Positions 1 to 27,100 of a stretch of DNA of 64,000 bases are shown here, piece after piece. Within the stretch, counting starts at the first letter, position 1; each line of letters opens with the position of its first letter. The stretch covers positions 593,501 through 657,500 of the forward strand of contig JAYKKM010000047.1 of NCBI GenBank assembly GCA_035772405.1. The letters run 5' to 3'. The stretch comes from Chrysogorgia sp. JL179-B06. Lineage: Eukaryota > Cnidaria > Anthozoa > Scleralcyonacea > Chrysogorgiidae. The notes below the pieces were generated by a model that saw only the letters and a program-made list of their open reading frames with translations, was not told where the DNA came from and searched no databases. The position numbers were made by a program, and so were the translations under genes.

Positions 1-1142
1 CAATTAAGTAACTTAAGTAACAATAAAGTCTCGTAAAATGATCCCTATGAACAATCCCAAAAAAGTCCCCGAGAACAATCTAATTCTTTGGTGTTTTGGG
101 GTGGGGCGTAATAGTGGTTAAATGGGTTAGGACTTCTGAATGGGACTTTAAAATGGTTAAATGGGTTTGGGAATTTCAAATGGGGTTCTAATTGGATTTT
201 CAATGAGCTTCTCTCGTAGGGTGATTTGCACTATCGATATTTTTTTATGTCAGCTCATTCCTTGTTTGTATTTCTTTGAGACATGTTTTCTTGGCTCCGT
301 CTCTGAAATCTATTGTTAGTTTTTGCTGTTTCTTTGGTCTTGATGCCTTCTGTTCGATTCTTTCCATCAATTTGACGTCGTTCTTGATTTTGAAAGAGTA
401 TTTAATTACTTCTCTCTTTCTGTCGACATCATTGCCTCTTTTGATTAGTACCATACCGGATGATAGAGATAATGATGGGTCTAATAAGAACGTAATATTT
501 GACGTTAACGTCACTAGAACGCACAACAACGGTATTATTGTGTTCCATACATGTATATACGACTAGGCCGAGGTAGATCGAGCACCTGCAAAGGGATCTC
601 CAGAAGAGACACCCAAAACATCCTAATAAAAAGACACACATAGAAAAGGCGAATTACACACTCTATCCACTAACATCTAATATAATCCCAATTTGAATAC
701 TCATGCCATTTTATTGAAAAACAGGCTGGTCCCATGATATTACACTTTCAAACTAAAACAGTAAAAAACGACCAAAAATGGGACCAACATACCACCTTGT
801 CGTGCGATAATTCGATCGATAGGTGCATATACCCTGGGGGGCAGACAAATATGGTAGTTCCCATTCGTTTATGATTCTATGCTAAATGTTGCAAAAGTCC
901 TTTAAACTCTTGTCAGTGAATCACATACTTCAAGATCATATGAATCGTAATTGGTTGCGATGGACCTTTGTGAAGATGTATACAAGGGAAAATGTCCTAC
1001 ACTGTGCCAGTTACAGAGATCCCCAAGTTGAAACGAAGTCCTGCTACCCTTGTGCATATAAAAAATGAGGAAAAATAGATTGTGCGATGCAAGTTTACAA
1101 ATGTTTCATCACGTAACATACTGTAATTTTTGTATTTTTAAG
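1..1142 (+). other. Partial PHGDH intron, no recognised element
   Basis: This stretch precedes the first recognisable PHGDH exon and ends in the acceptor tttttaag. I see no PHGDH catalytic-domain exon in it. The small open frames have no familiar motif and overlap on both strands. It is most simply the 3' part of an upstream PHGDH intron. Confidence 0.5.
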
Positions 1143-16265
<15,123 letters not shown>

Positions 16266-16310
16266 ATCTAGATTCAGCGGCATTGATGTAAAGCTGCTGT
16301 ATCATAGATT

Positions 16311-16316
16311 AATAAA
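16311..16316 (+). promoter_or_regulatory. PHGDH polyadenylation signal
   Basis: An AATAAA hexamer 46 bp after the PHGDH stop codon, in a suitable position for 3' end formation. A GT- and T-rich stretch follows. Confidence 0.65.
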
Positions 16317-16675
16317 TTGGCAATTGTCTTTTTAAACGTCGTTAATGTTCTTTTTAAACGTTGTTAAAGTCCCTGCAGGCTTTCATATCTTCCACGTTCT
16401 GTTCATTTATCTCTTTGTTTTGTTTTACTTCTCTAGTTCACCCTTTCAAATTTCCAGCAAACCAACCCTGGATTCTTGTCCATCCATAGTTTTGTTTATT
16501 ACGAATATTCATACAGCGTAGACACTTCAACAATATAACAATTGCTGTTATCAATGTCATTGTGTATCCTGTATATATATATAGCTTAAAACATGAGGCG
16601 ATAGCCGAGTGTTTTAGACCCGATAAAACACGTGCTGCGAGTGTTTTGAACGGCTTCAAAATCGACTGCATCTAA

Positions 16676-16852
16676 AGCCTAGTTTTCACTAGCGACATAC
16701 CTGTAAGCATAACGACATACGCAAGTGTAGTTAGCACTTCATGGTAGATTAACCCCTTTGTACTTAGGAAGAACAAAGTATTAAATTGACCATGAAGTGC
16801 GAACTGCGCTTGCGTATGTCGTTATCCTTATGTCGCTAGTGAAAACTAGGCT
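16676..16852. mobile_element. PIF/Harbinger-like MITE
   Basis: A 177-bp element with long inverted arms. The left end is agcctagttttcactagcga and the right end is the complement, closing in tcgctagtgaaaactaggct. It is flanked by TAA on both sides, a 3-bp TWA target duplication typical of PIF/Harbinger. It lies between the PHGDH 3' end and the LINE nest. No coding capacity. Confidence 0.75.
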
Positions 16853-16880
16853 TAAATAATCATGTTTACAAACTATTTCA

Positions 16881-19346
16881 GTGATTCGAGGCATTTTCGC
16901 CAAGAAAATCGAAGGACAAGTTTATGTAAATCACGATACAAGTATAGAAGCGACAAATCGAAATAGCGGAATTATCCTAATGGGCGATTTAAACAGGTTG
17001 AATATTTCCCGCATTAATCGTCAGTTTAAGCTGAAACAACTAGTAAAATTTGCTACTAGCGGAGAAAGAACACTGGACGTTATCTTAACCAACATTAGCC
17101 AGTTTTATGACAGTCCACAAAGATTTGCACCTTTGGTCTTTCAGACCATTTTACAATAAAAACCCTGCCGAAGACTAGAATTGTTACTACGAACAGCTTT
17201 AAAGTTATCAAGACACGAGACTTGAGACAAAGCAACAAAACAGCGTTAGGCAGAGTCCTACTGTGGACTGGTCATGTTTAAACAATATTAACCGACCTGC
17301 GAAGAAAAGGTAACAGTCTTTAATGATGTTTATGATGTTTTGGCGAATACCCTAGACGCTATAATGCCAATAAAAGAAAAGAAGATCCATGTAAACGATG
17401 CTCCTTGGATGACGAACAAACTTAAATCCGTAATAAAAAACGGCAAAAGGCACTGAACGATGGAAATAAAACTGCCTTTAAAGGGGCAGTGTCATGAAAT
17501 GCACATGTCTCAAGTTTTATTTAAAATATGGCATCATATAGGACTGGGAAGGCTTAATAAAAAATAATTGCCGAAAAAGTGCTTTATAGAACACATACAG
17601 TAGGTCAGAAATGGCTCGTATGAGCACTGGCATAATGAATGGAAATACAAACTTGAAAGGTTCAGCCTGAATTTTTCAAGTTGTGAACTCATGACACTGC
17701 CCCTTTAAGTACATTGGGAACGGAAGAAATGTAGACAAGCCTACTTCCATGGTAAGATTAAAAATCTTAAACATACCAAGCCCAAAGATTGGTGGAGCCC
17801 GGTCAAGAAGATTAGTGGAATGGATCCTCTTTCAAAATCCGATATATTTTCAAATTTGCAAGTAGACGAGCTTCACTGAATGACTAAAACGAAGATAGCT
17901 AACAAAATTAATGACAGATTTTTAGAACCGTTACAAACTTTTCAGTCGTTGAATGCCTCTAATTATGTGTGTACCTCAGATGACACGAATAACGCCAGGT
18001 CTATGCTGTCGGTGTCAGAGGAAGAGGTTTACAAATGTTTAAAATCGCTCAATCCATCCAAGGCATCAGGCGCTGATGACATTCCATCTTGGATCCTTAA
18101 AGAATTCGCAGAATTACTTTCGCTACCAGTCAGCAAGATTTTGAATTATTCATACGAAGAACAACATTTACCTCCAATCTGGAAAATGGCCAATACTGTT
18201 CCAATTCCAAAGTCTACACCAGTACAAAGTATTAATAAACATCTTCGTCCAATCTCCCTAACGCCTATTCTATCAATAATAGCTGAAGAATTTGTGATTA
18301 GAGAACACTCGAAACATGCGGTGCTTGAAGTTCTGGATCCAAATCAATTCGGTGTCATCCCTGGTTCATCAACAAGTCAAGCACTGATTAAAATGATACA
18401 TAAATGGACTGAAGCAACAGATGGAAATGGTCATCTGTTCGGGTCATCTTGTTCGACTACCAAAAAGCCTTTGATTATGTCGACCATACTATTCTCCTAC
18501 TAAAACTAAAACTTTTACGTCTTCCTACCACTACCTTAAATTGGATTATAGACTTTCTCAGCAATAGACAAAAACGTGTGAAACTAGGCAACGAATGTTT
18601 TTCTGAGTGGGGAAATGTACCAGCTGGAGTACCACAAGGTGGAAAACTCGGGCCGTGGCTATTCATTATAATGATCAATGACCTAAGTTGACCAAGCTAA
18701 ATTTGTTGATGATTGAAAACAGTGTCTAAATTTAGTCAAAGTGTGATTCAAGTTTCTGTAACGAACATTCAAAGGTGGTCTGATACTAACTTATTCCGTC
18801 TCCATGATGATAAATGCAAGGAACTAGGAATCGATTTTAAGAAGACGAACATCACATTCTATCCAATTGTCGTAAATGAAAAACCACTAGAAGTTGTGCA
18901 AGAGGCAAAACTACTTGGTCTTACTTTTACATCTGATTTAAAATGGAATAATCATGTGAATAACATTGTCTCTAAATGTTCCAAACGACTATATCTTCTG
19001 GTTCAGTTAAAGCGAGCTAAAGTTCCAAACAGACACATAATCCAATTTTATAAGACATGTATTAGACCAGTACTGGAATATGCATCCATTGTTTTCCACC
19101 ATTCCATGCCAAAGTATCTTAGTGAAGATATGGAACGTATATCGAGGAACCAAATATGAAGACTCGTTGAAAGTGGGTCGTTAACACTCCATGAGAGAAG
19201 GCATAAAGCTTGCGAGAAGTTTTTTAATCAAATTTTAGAAGATACTAACAATAAACTATCTAATCTTATATCGAGAGTAAATTTGACATCTAGTCATATC
19301 TTGAGAAATATTAGGAAAATCCAAATTCCTAAATTTAAGACAGAAC
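16881..19346 (+). pseudogene. L2/CR1-like retrotransposon ORF2, decayed 5' part
   Basis: Pieces of an endonuclease-reverse transcriptase ORF in order. The endonuclease C-terminus (GDLNRLN, ERTLDVILTNIS) is at about 16960-17150. The RT palm and fingers (NPSKASGADDIPSWIL, LRPISLTPILS, DPNQFGVIPGSSTS) are at 17880-18460. A frame change follows, with FDYQKAFDYVDHT and PAGVPQGGKLGPWLF. The active-site box is present as KFVDD near 18705 but is followed at once by a stop. The thumb region (YKTCIRPVLEYASIVF) runs to about 19160. The element is 5' truncated, has frameshifts and stops, and is cut by a MITE at 17482. It breaks off at 19346 and resumes at 32041. Confidence 0.8.
17482..17704. mobile_element. 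TTAA-flanked MITE inside the LINE
   Basis: A 223-bp insertion with inverted ends aggggcagtgtcatga and tcatgacactgcccct, flanked by TTAA on both sides (17478-17481 and 17705-17708). The TTAA duplication points to the piggyBac or Kolobok type. It separates the endonuclease and RT pieces of the LINE. Non-coding. Confidence 0.8.
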
Positions 19347-19533
19347 AATACAATACAATACAATACAATAAACTTTATTTAAAGAGGGTAACACTAATTA
19401 CAAAAATGTATTCTTCCTAATGGCCCTCTAAATCCTAAAATACAATTAAAGATGTTAAATAAAGAATTAGATAACTAGTAATTAGATGATAATAACAAAA
19501 TACATGTAAGATTAATAATAAAGACTTGATAAA

Positions 19534-20943
19534 TTAATACAGTCTTTGTACACCAAAATTGTCAATTGAATATTCGGTTAAAAAATGTTTGAAAAGTTTG
19601 GATTTCATAAGACGAAAGGAGTCGCCAAGTACTATTCCTAAAGAATTCCATATTTTAATGGCTGAATAGAAAAATGTCCTCTTTAACGAGTCATTCTTTG
19701 GCTTTGGCAGACGATAATCGGTTTTGGATTTGGTTTGGTAATTATGTTGGTAACGGAAAGTTTCCAATTTGTCAGTTAGATACGCAGGAGCTCGGGCTTC
19801 AATAACTTTTCGTAGGAGGCAGATTTTTTGAATTAGGAAAACCTTGTCAATTGGTAGCCACTGTAGTTTTTGGAAGTTTTCAAAAGACCTTGCTTCATAT
19901 GGACTGTCCAAAATTAGACGGGCACAGCGTTTCTGTAGTTTGAAGAGGTCATCCAAATTTCCTTGACTGCAGTTGCTCCATACAGTACTGCAATACTCAA
20001 ACAAAGGTTTAATACTTGCATTGAATAACAATAAGCGATAATGAGTTGGAAGGTATTTTCTTACCCTTGATAGAACGAATATTCTTTTTATCAACTTTCG
20101 ACGCAATTCCTCTATATGAGTAGACCAGGTAAGATGGCTATCAATATAGACCCCTAAGACGCGTTCTGATTTCACTTCCATTAATTGTTGGCCATCAAAA
20201 GAAAGATTAAGAGTTCGATTTGAGGATTTAGCCAATTTTTGCCGCGTACAAATAATACCATACTTGGTCTTCGATTGGTGGATTTTCATTCTATTTTCAT
20301 TTACCCATTTTGAAACTAGGTTTAAGTCAGGCTGGAGTTTATCCTCAACTTCTTGTAAGGTTGATCCAGATGCATAGAGAGTGGAATCATCGGCATACAA
20401 GCCGATTTTGTTGTTGAGCATCATGGGCAAATCGTTGATAAATAGTAAAAAAAGAGCTGGACCAAGAATGCTGCCTTGCGGCACTCCAGAATGGACAGGA
20501 AGTGATTCAGATAATTTACCATCTATACACACTTTTTGATATCTTCCATTTAGATAACTTTGAAACCAATTTAGCGAGTTTTTGTCTAAACCATAGACTG
20601 CAAGCTTTTTAAGTAATAAGTCATGGTCAACAACGTCAAAAGCCTTGCGCAAGTCAATCATAACTACTCCAGTGAAAAGACTTTTGTCCATAGCTTCAAG
20701 CCATTCATCTGTAAGTTTAAGAAGAATGGTTTCGCACGAATGGTTAGAGCGAAAACCTGATTGATACTTGTATAGCAGACCATACTCAGTAAGAAATGCA
20801 ACAAAGTGCTTGCAAACATGCTTCTCAAGAATCTTGGAAATAACAGACAATACTGAAATGGGTCTGTAATTATCGATGTTAGTTTTATTTCCCTGCTTAA
20901 ATATTGGAGTAACACGGGCAAGTTTGAGTTGAGCTGGAATGCA
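19534..20943 (-). pseudogene. Jockey-like reverse transcriptase, C-terminal part
   Basis: Long open frame of about 470 codons. It contains the RT motifs LARVTPIFKQGNK, NYRPISVLSVISK, MIDLRKAFDVVDHDLL, HSGVPQGSILGPALF and the active site GLYADDST, followed by the thumb domain (FNASIKPLFEYCSTVW) and a C-terminal tail ending TEYSIDNFG. The catalytic YADD is intact. The frame is broken only at its start, where the DNA element inserted at the sequence tgcat. The start of the RT lies at 31518-32033. Confidence 0.88.
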
Positions 20944-21193
20944 TATCACCCAATTTTTTTTATTTGATTAATCAAAAGTATAGATTACTACGAATAAAAA
21001 ATCGACATAATATTTTTAAATATACTCTCCCATCACATTTTCCCCCGTGAACAATGCGCAATAAACAAATTATGACCGAGCGCGGCGGTTAGGCGGGGAC
21101 TGGTACCTGTGACGTAGGGCGAGGAAGTCGCAAAACAAACAGAATATATAGTAAGCCTATTTTCACTTCTTTGTTGGATTTACTACGTTGAAA

Positions 21194-24100
21194 ATGTCTT
21201 CAAAGTCTTCAGATTCTGATCCAGCCTCTCTTTCTGATGATGATTCGGAATTTAACTATATTCCGGGTAAATATAATATTGAAACGGAGATCATGGAAGC
21301 TTCTGACAGTGACGACTGTGATATAAATGACCAACAAACGGGGCCGTATTCAAACGAACCCATGGCAGACGAGCAATGGGCAGCAGAGTACAGACAACGA
21401 CAAGCGGAGAAAGAACAAATGCTTGCAAGTTTAAAAGATCGTCTTGCGGGAAAGGAAACCCTTAGTAGTTGGTGAGTCACAAAACTTAATTATTTATATT
21501 TTATCTGACAATTGCTCTACAGTACATCTCAACAAATTCAACAATACTCTCATTATAAAACTGTTGTTGTTGATTGAAATTTTAGGTGCTCTTGTGGTAA
21601 TTGTTCCATAACCTTCCTACAAAATGCAAACGAGTGCTCGTGTTGTCAAGACATGGAGAAATGTGTGGAGTCCCTGTCAGATAAATGGGTTCTAGAAGAT
21701 ATGGAAACTGCTCCAAAATGCATAACATTACACCCAGCATTCGCTACAGTATGCCTTGATAGATGGTGTCTACGGTTGGCAGCTGGAAAGTACAGAACTA
21801 TTGATAGAAGTAGTTATCGGCAAACTGGTTCAGAGGAAGCGTAAGTCAATTCTACTCAGAATAATTTTTGTTTACTTATAAAAGCCAACTGACATCTACT
21901 GTACACAATGTATAGTCAGGGAGCAGGTCTCCCAAAATACAAGTTTCGTTCAACCCACACCACAGAAAAGGTTTGATACTTGAATATGGTAGAGAAAGAC
22001 CTGCTGATCAATGTCAGATAGTTCGTAGAGTCGAAATGTGGTATACGTCCAAAAATATAGGGCTATTTGTAACGTGTATTTTGCATACCAACTTGAAAAC
22101 GAGGCTTGAATATGGAATCCCTCCTTGGTATTTTTAACTCGTTATTATCACGCAAATGGGACTAAAACTTGGCGGAGACTTCGTAACTTATCCAATAAAC
22201 ATAAATTAAGTGACAGAAACGTAAAAAAGTCGTGTCACGTGATCAATTTTACATTCAATATGACCATATTTTATGTTAAATACTGCACAAAGTTGTTTTT
22301 TATTGTAACACGAATCTCTGCTGATGAGCTCAATTTCTAAAAAAAGATATACTACCTGGAATAAATTCCGATTCTCTTTTAACTAGACTTTTTGCATAAA
22401 TTTCAGTTTTGGCGCGAATTCGGTGAGACTTTTACAGATCTATATTGAAACTTGCAAGATGAATTAATTTAATTAGCTCAAAAACACTGTGTGGATGGGT
22501 TTATTTTTCTTTATATGGTGATGATGATTGAGAGACATGTTTAAGTTCATTTTCGGCATTTAAATATATATTTTTCTAATTACCGCTGACACAAGATTTC
22601 AGGCTCACAAAATCCAATATGGCGGCACACAAAGCAATGTTGTTATGGTAACTGTAAGTATTTTTAGTTTATTATTCATTTTTTAACAAATTATTTTATA
22701 AAAAATATAGACAAAATAAAAATTATAGAAAGGAATATTCTTTTTAGACATTTTTTATCTACATAGCATCCAAATAAGATATTTAGAATGTATTTAATAT
22801 TGACATTTAGTTGTTATGTTAATTGCTTTAAGGTGAATGCTAAATATATGTTAGCATGGCAAGTAAGGAGAATATTGCATCAAGTTTAATTGTACCACTT
22901 CCACCTCCGGCAAAGCGACGAAGATTCACTATATACACAAAATGCCTTTTTTGCCAGGTTGATAGCAATGAAATATTAAGAAAAGCGAAATTGTCCTCTT
23001 ATGATACGTTAAGAAAAGCACTAGATCTTCGAAAAGACGAGATTTCCGATAGGTTGGACGAGGAATTGCCCAATTTTGAAAAACACGATGTGTTTTGGCA
23101 TTCAACGTGTTACTCCTCCTACACAAGTGTGCAAAATATAAGTTATGCCACGGGCATTCACAACCAAGTAAATAGTAGGTCTGCTGATAAAGAATCATGC
23201 AGAGTTTCAAGGGCATCGATTGGAACTTCTATAGATTGGTCTAAGTGTTTTGTTTGTGGAAATAAAACATATAAAAAATGTCGGGAGATGCACAATATCT
23301 GTACGTTTGATGCATGCGAGTCCGTTCGGCAAGCGGCAGAAAGAAAAGGAGATGAAAGAATGTTAAACGCTCTTATCTCAGTAAACAACGACCTAATTGC
23401 TGCTGAAGCCAAATATCATAAAACTTGTTTTTCGTCGTATGTCAGCAAATCCAATTTAAAGCACAGAGGGTATGTAGAGAAAGAAGGAGAAATAGTTTAT
23501 GATGCAGCATTCCAAGAGTTGGCTGTCGAGGTAGGTGAAGGGATTAACCAGCAGAAGGCATACGAAATGTCATCACTTCTGTCGAGATATCGCGAACGCC
23601 TCGACGATAAAGGAATCAATGCCGAAAGCTATAGCAAACAGCGTCTGAAACTTCGCCTTCAAAAGCACTTTGGAGACAAAATCGTTTTCCACCAGCATCC
23701 TGACAAGAGTAAACCGGAAATTATCTACTCTAGCACCATTTCCGTGCAAGACGTTCTCAATGCTGCGGCACAGAACACTGATGTGAGATCAGAAAAGAAT
23801 ATTTCGGATGATGCTGAACAGTTTGTAAATGTAACTCGCCGGATAAAAGAGGACATTCGAAAATGCAAGGGAATCACATTAAGACCCCTTAACGTGGACG
23901 ATGTATCTCTCGAGTCTGCGAGAAGAATTGTTCCACGCAGTCTGTACTGGCTAATTCTCTTGCTCATTTCATCTGATGGCCCTGGGAAGGACTTTGACTT
24001 TGAAAAACCAGCTACTGGTGTGAAAACAGAGGACGACAGACGAGTTCTTAGTATTGCCCAAGATATCATTCACTGCGCATCAAATGCACGTGTAAAGCTC

Positions 24101-27100
24101 CCTAAGCAGGTTGGTCTGGCAATGACAATTCGTCATCTTACTGGATGCAAGCAATTAGTTGTTCTTTTAAACCGAATGGGCCATAGTTCTTCATACGACG
24201 AGATCCGAGCAGTGGATACAAGTCTAGCAAAAGAAGTGTTAGCGAAAGTCGAAACCAGTGGAACTGTCATCCCATCAAATATATCCTCAGGATCTTTCAT
24301 TCAACTTGCTGCTGATAATAATGACTTGAATGAGGAAACAATAGATGGTAAACATACTACTCATGCTACAACAATGGTTGTGTTCCAGAGAAAGGTTTTT
24401 GGTCCCGAACGACCACCTTCTATCGAAGGAGATCATTCGAAGAGACAACGCAGCTTAAAGCGAAGTGGAAGCGTCTATGAGTTACAAGAATGTTCGGCGC
24501 ATGGACGCAGACCTACGGTTAATCAATTTACTGGCGCAGTTAACAAGGAATGGCTGAAAGGTGATGGCAGCGCTCTTTCTGAAGCCATCAACATGGATGA
24601 CGCGTGGGCTCTAATTCGTATGAACCCAGCACACATATTGGAGACAGGAATCGCAATGCAAGAAATGCAACCAGTTCCAAGTTGGGGAGGCTTCAACTCG
24701 ATGCTATATCCAGAACGTCCTCCCGCATGTAAGATTGGATACTGTCCAATGATTGAAGGCTCCTCAGGCGAATTCAGCACGATTTATACCGTCATGAAGC
24801 ACGCCCAAAAGATTTGTTCCAACCTAGGACAGGTCGACACCGTCATTACATTTGACCTTGCTATCTATATGAAAGCAAAGCAAATTCAGATGAAATTCCC
24901 GGGTGAGTTCTCTGACACAGTCATTCGCCTTGGTGGATTTCACATTGCGCTCAATTACCTTTCATTGCTTGGCAAGAAGTTTCAGAATTCTGGTTTGGAC
25001 GACCTCATCGAGTCTGGAGTATACGCAGCTGGTACTACGTCAGCAATAATGAAAGGAAAGTCTTACAATAGAGGAATCCGCGCGCATAAACTGGCAATGG
25101 AAGCACTTTTTCGTTTGATGTGGGACGCTTTTGTTGCTTGGTACGAAAGACACCATGGTGATTACGAAGGTCGTGTTGTTAATGAAGATGCTGTGATTGA
25201 AAAAGCCGAAGTTTGCAGACGCGCGATAACAGCGAAAGACGAAATACGACCGTCTATGGAGGATCTGCAAGAAGAAACGTTGGAGCTTCGTTCATTGTTT
25301 CAAGAGTTCAAAAGTGAATCAAAAGCGAATTCAAAGATGTTCGCATTCTGGGAGGAGTATGGCCACATGGTTAAACTTCTTTTGCAATTCGTCAAAGCTG
25401 AGCGATCTGGTAATTGGGAGATGCATCTGTTATGTGTGTCAGCAATGATTCCGTATTTCTACGCCATGGACAGGCCGAATTATGCACGTTGGCTCCCAGT
25501 GTACCTAATGGACATGAGGCAGCTCGCGACCAAACATCCAGACGTCCATCATGAGTTTGTGAATGGAAATCATGCAGTCAGTCGTTCAAGTAATCCCTTT
25601 GCCCAGGTTTGGACAGACATGGCACTCGAACAGTCCATAAACGCAGATTCTAAGTCAAAAGGAGGGATAATTGGCATTTCGCAGAATCCAGGCGCGCTAG
25701 ATCGATGGTTTTTAACCAGTCATGAGCGTGCATCGGTTACAACAGCTGTCAAGGATATGTATATGCAAGAGCGTGATATTGTACATCCACACAAAGAGGC
25801 TGGCACGAAACGGGTAGCACGGGATGAAGCTGATGTCCAGAAACTGATATCATGTTTTACAACCGAGTTGATGAGTAATCCTTTTACGCAAGAGAGTGAT
25901 TCGTTAGTCAATTTTGCCACCGGGATCGTCTTGCCTACTGATGTCGCTGATAATTTGATAAGATGCACCGAGAAAGGACGCGATCAGATGAACAACTTTG
26001 TAGAGAAACGATTAAACACAAACGAGGTCAGTTTCTGGGATCCCATCGAAAATCTCAAGGTGAAAACGTTTCATAGCACAACAAAGAACGTTCAAGTGAA
26101 AGCGGTGAATGACAAGCTGGTGACAGTTGGAGCAGACAGAGAACTGTTTGGACGACTTTTAATCGCGGCTAACGTAAGGCAGATCAATCTAAAGGATGTC
26201 CTATGCTACGAACTTTCATCCGTTCCATTTTCCCTCGCTCATCAAGATGGTACCTTAAGGAAGACGACGAAGAGTGTCCTAGCTGGTCTCATTGAATCCA
26301 AAGTAACCGTTTGCCCACGACTCCATTCCTTCCTGAAAGACACCATTCATCTCATCGATGCCATGGCTTTAGTTCACGTAATGAAATCAGCTGGAACTAA
26401 AACTTTCGGCGAGCTTGCATCTAAATACTTCAACGCTATTACTTCATCTCTTGTTAGCTGTAAAGAAGTTCACATCGTCTTTGACCAGTATTGGGATTTA
26501 TCGATTAAAGCAGGAGAACGTGCTCTTCGAGGTTCCCTGAACTCGTGTTTGGAAGTCAAGATTCACAGACCGTCCACTCCTGTGCCGAAACAGTGGGGAA
26601 AATTCATTTCCAATCCTCAAAACAAAGTAAATCTTTGCCATTTTCTCTCTGCGTCGTTCTGTGACCTCGGAAGACAGCATCTTTCTCCCGACAAAACCCT
26701 AATCATAGGTGGAGGCTTTAAGAATGGAAGACGGGCAGTGATGGTCAGGCGGAGTCATCAGGAAGACATATTTGATTTGGAATCAGACCATGAGGAAGCT
26801 GACACTAGGTGAGATATATAGTTGATTCAAATTGCTTTATATATTCGAATCCGAGTCATCGAGAATATGGTTTCGATACCCTTTTACACATGTATCAGGC
26901 TTTAGTAACTTGGTCCGGTTGAAACCGAAAAAAAAATGTTTACACATGCGCGTGATCAGTTCAGAGTCAGGTGACTAAATTCCAATGCTTAATTTGTAAT
27001 TAGTTCACACTGTTTTATTTATAGGTTACTATTACATGCGAAGTATGCCGCAAATTCCTATCCAGAGTGTCGCATCGTCTTACAATCACCAGCCACTGAT

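Noticed and set aside
245..1068. Small open frames before the PHGDH exon
   Set aside because: Short, overlapping on both strands and without motifs or splice support; most likely intron.
22125..22340. Open frame MVFLTRYYHANG and its inverted copy near 28113
   Set aside because: Both lie in the Academ-like terminal inverted repeats; identical non-coding repeats explain the matching frames.
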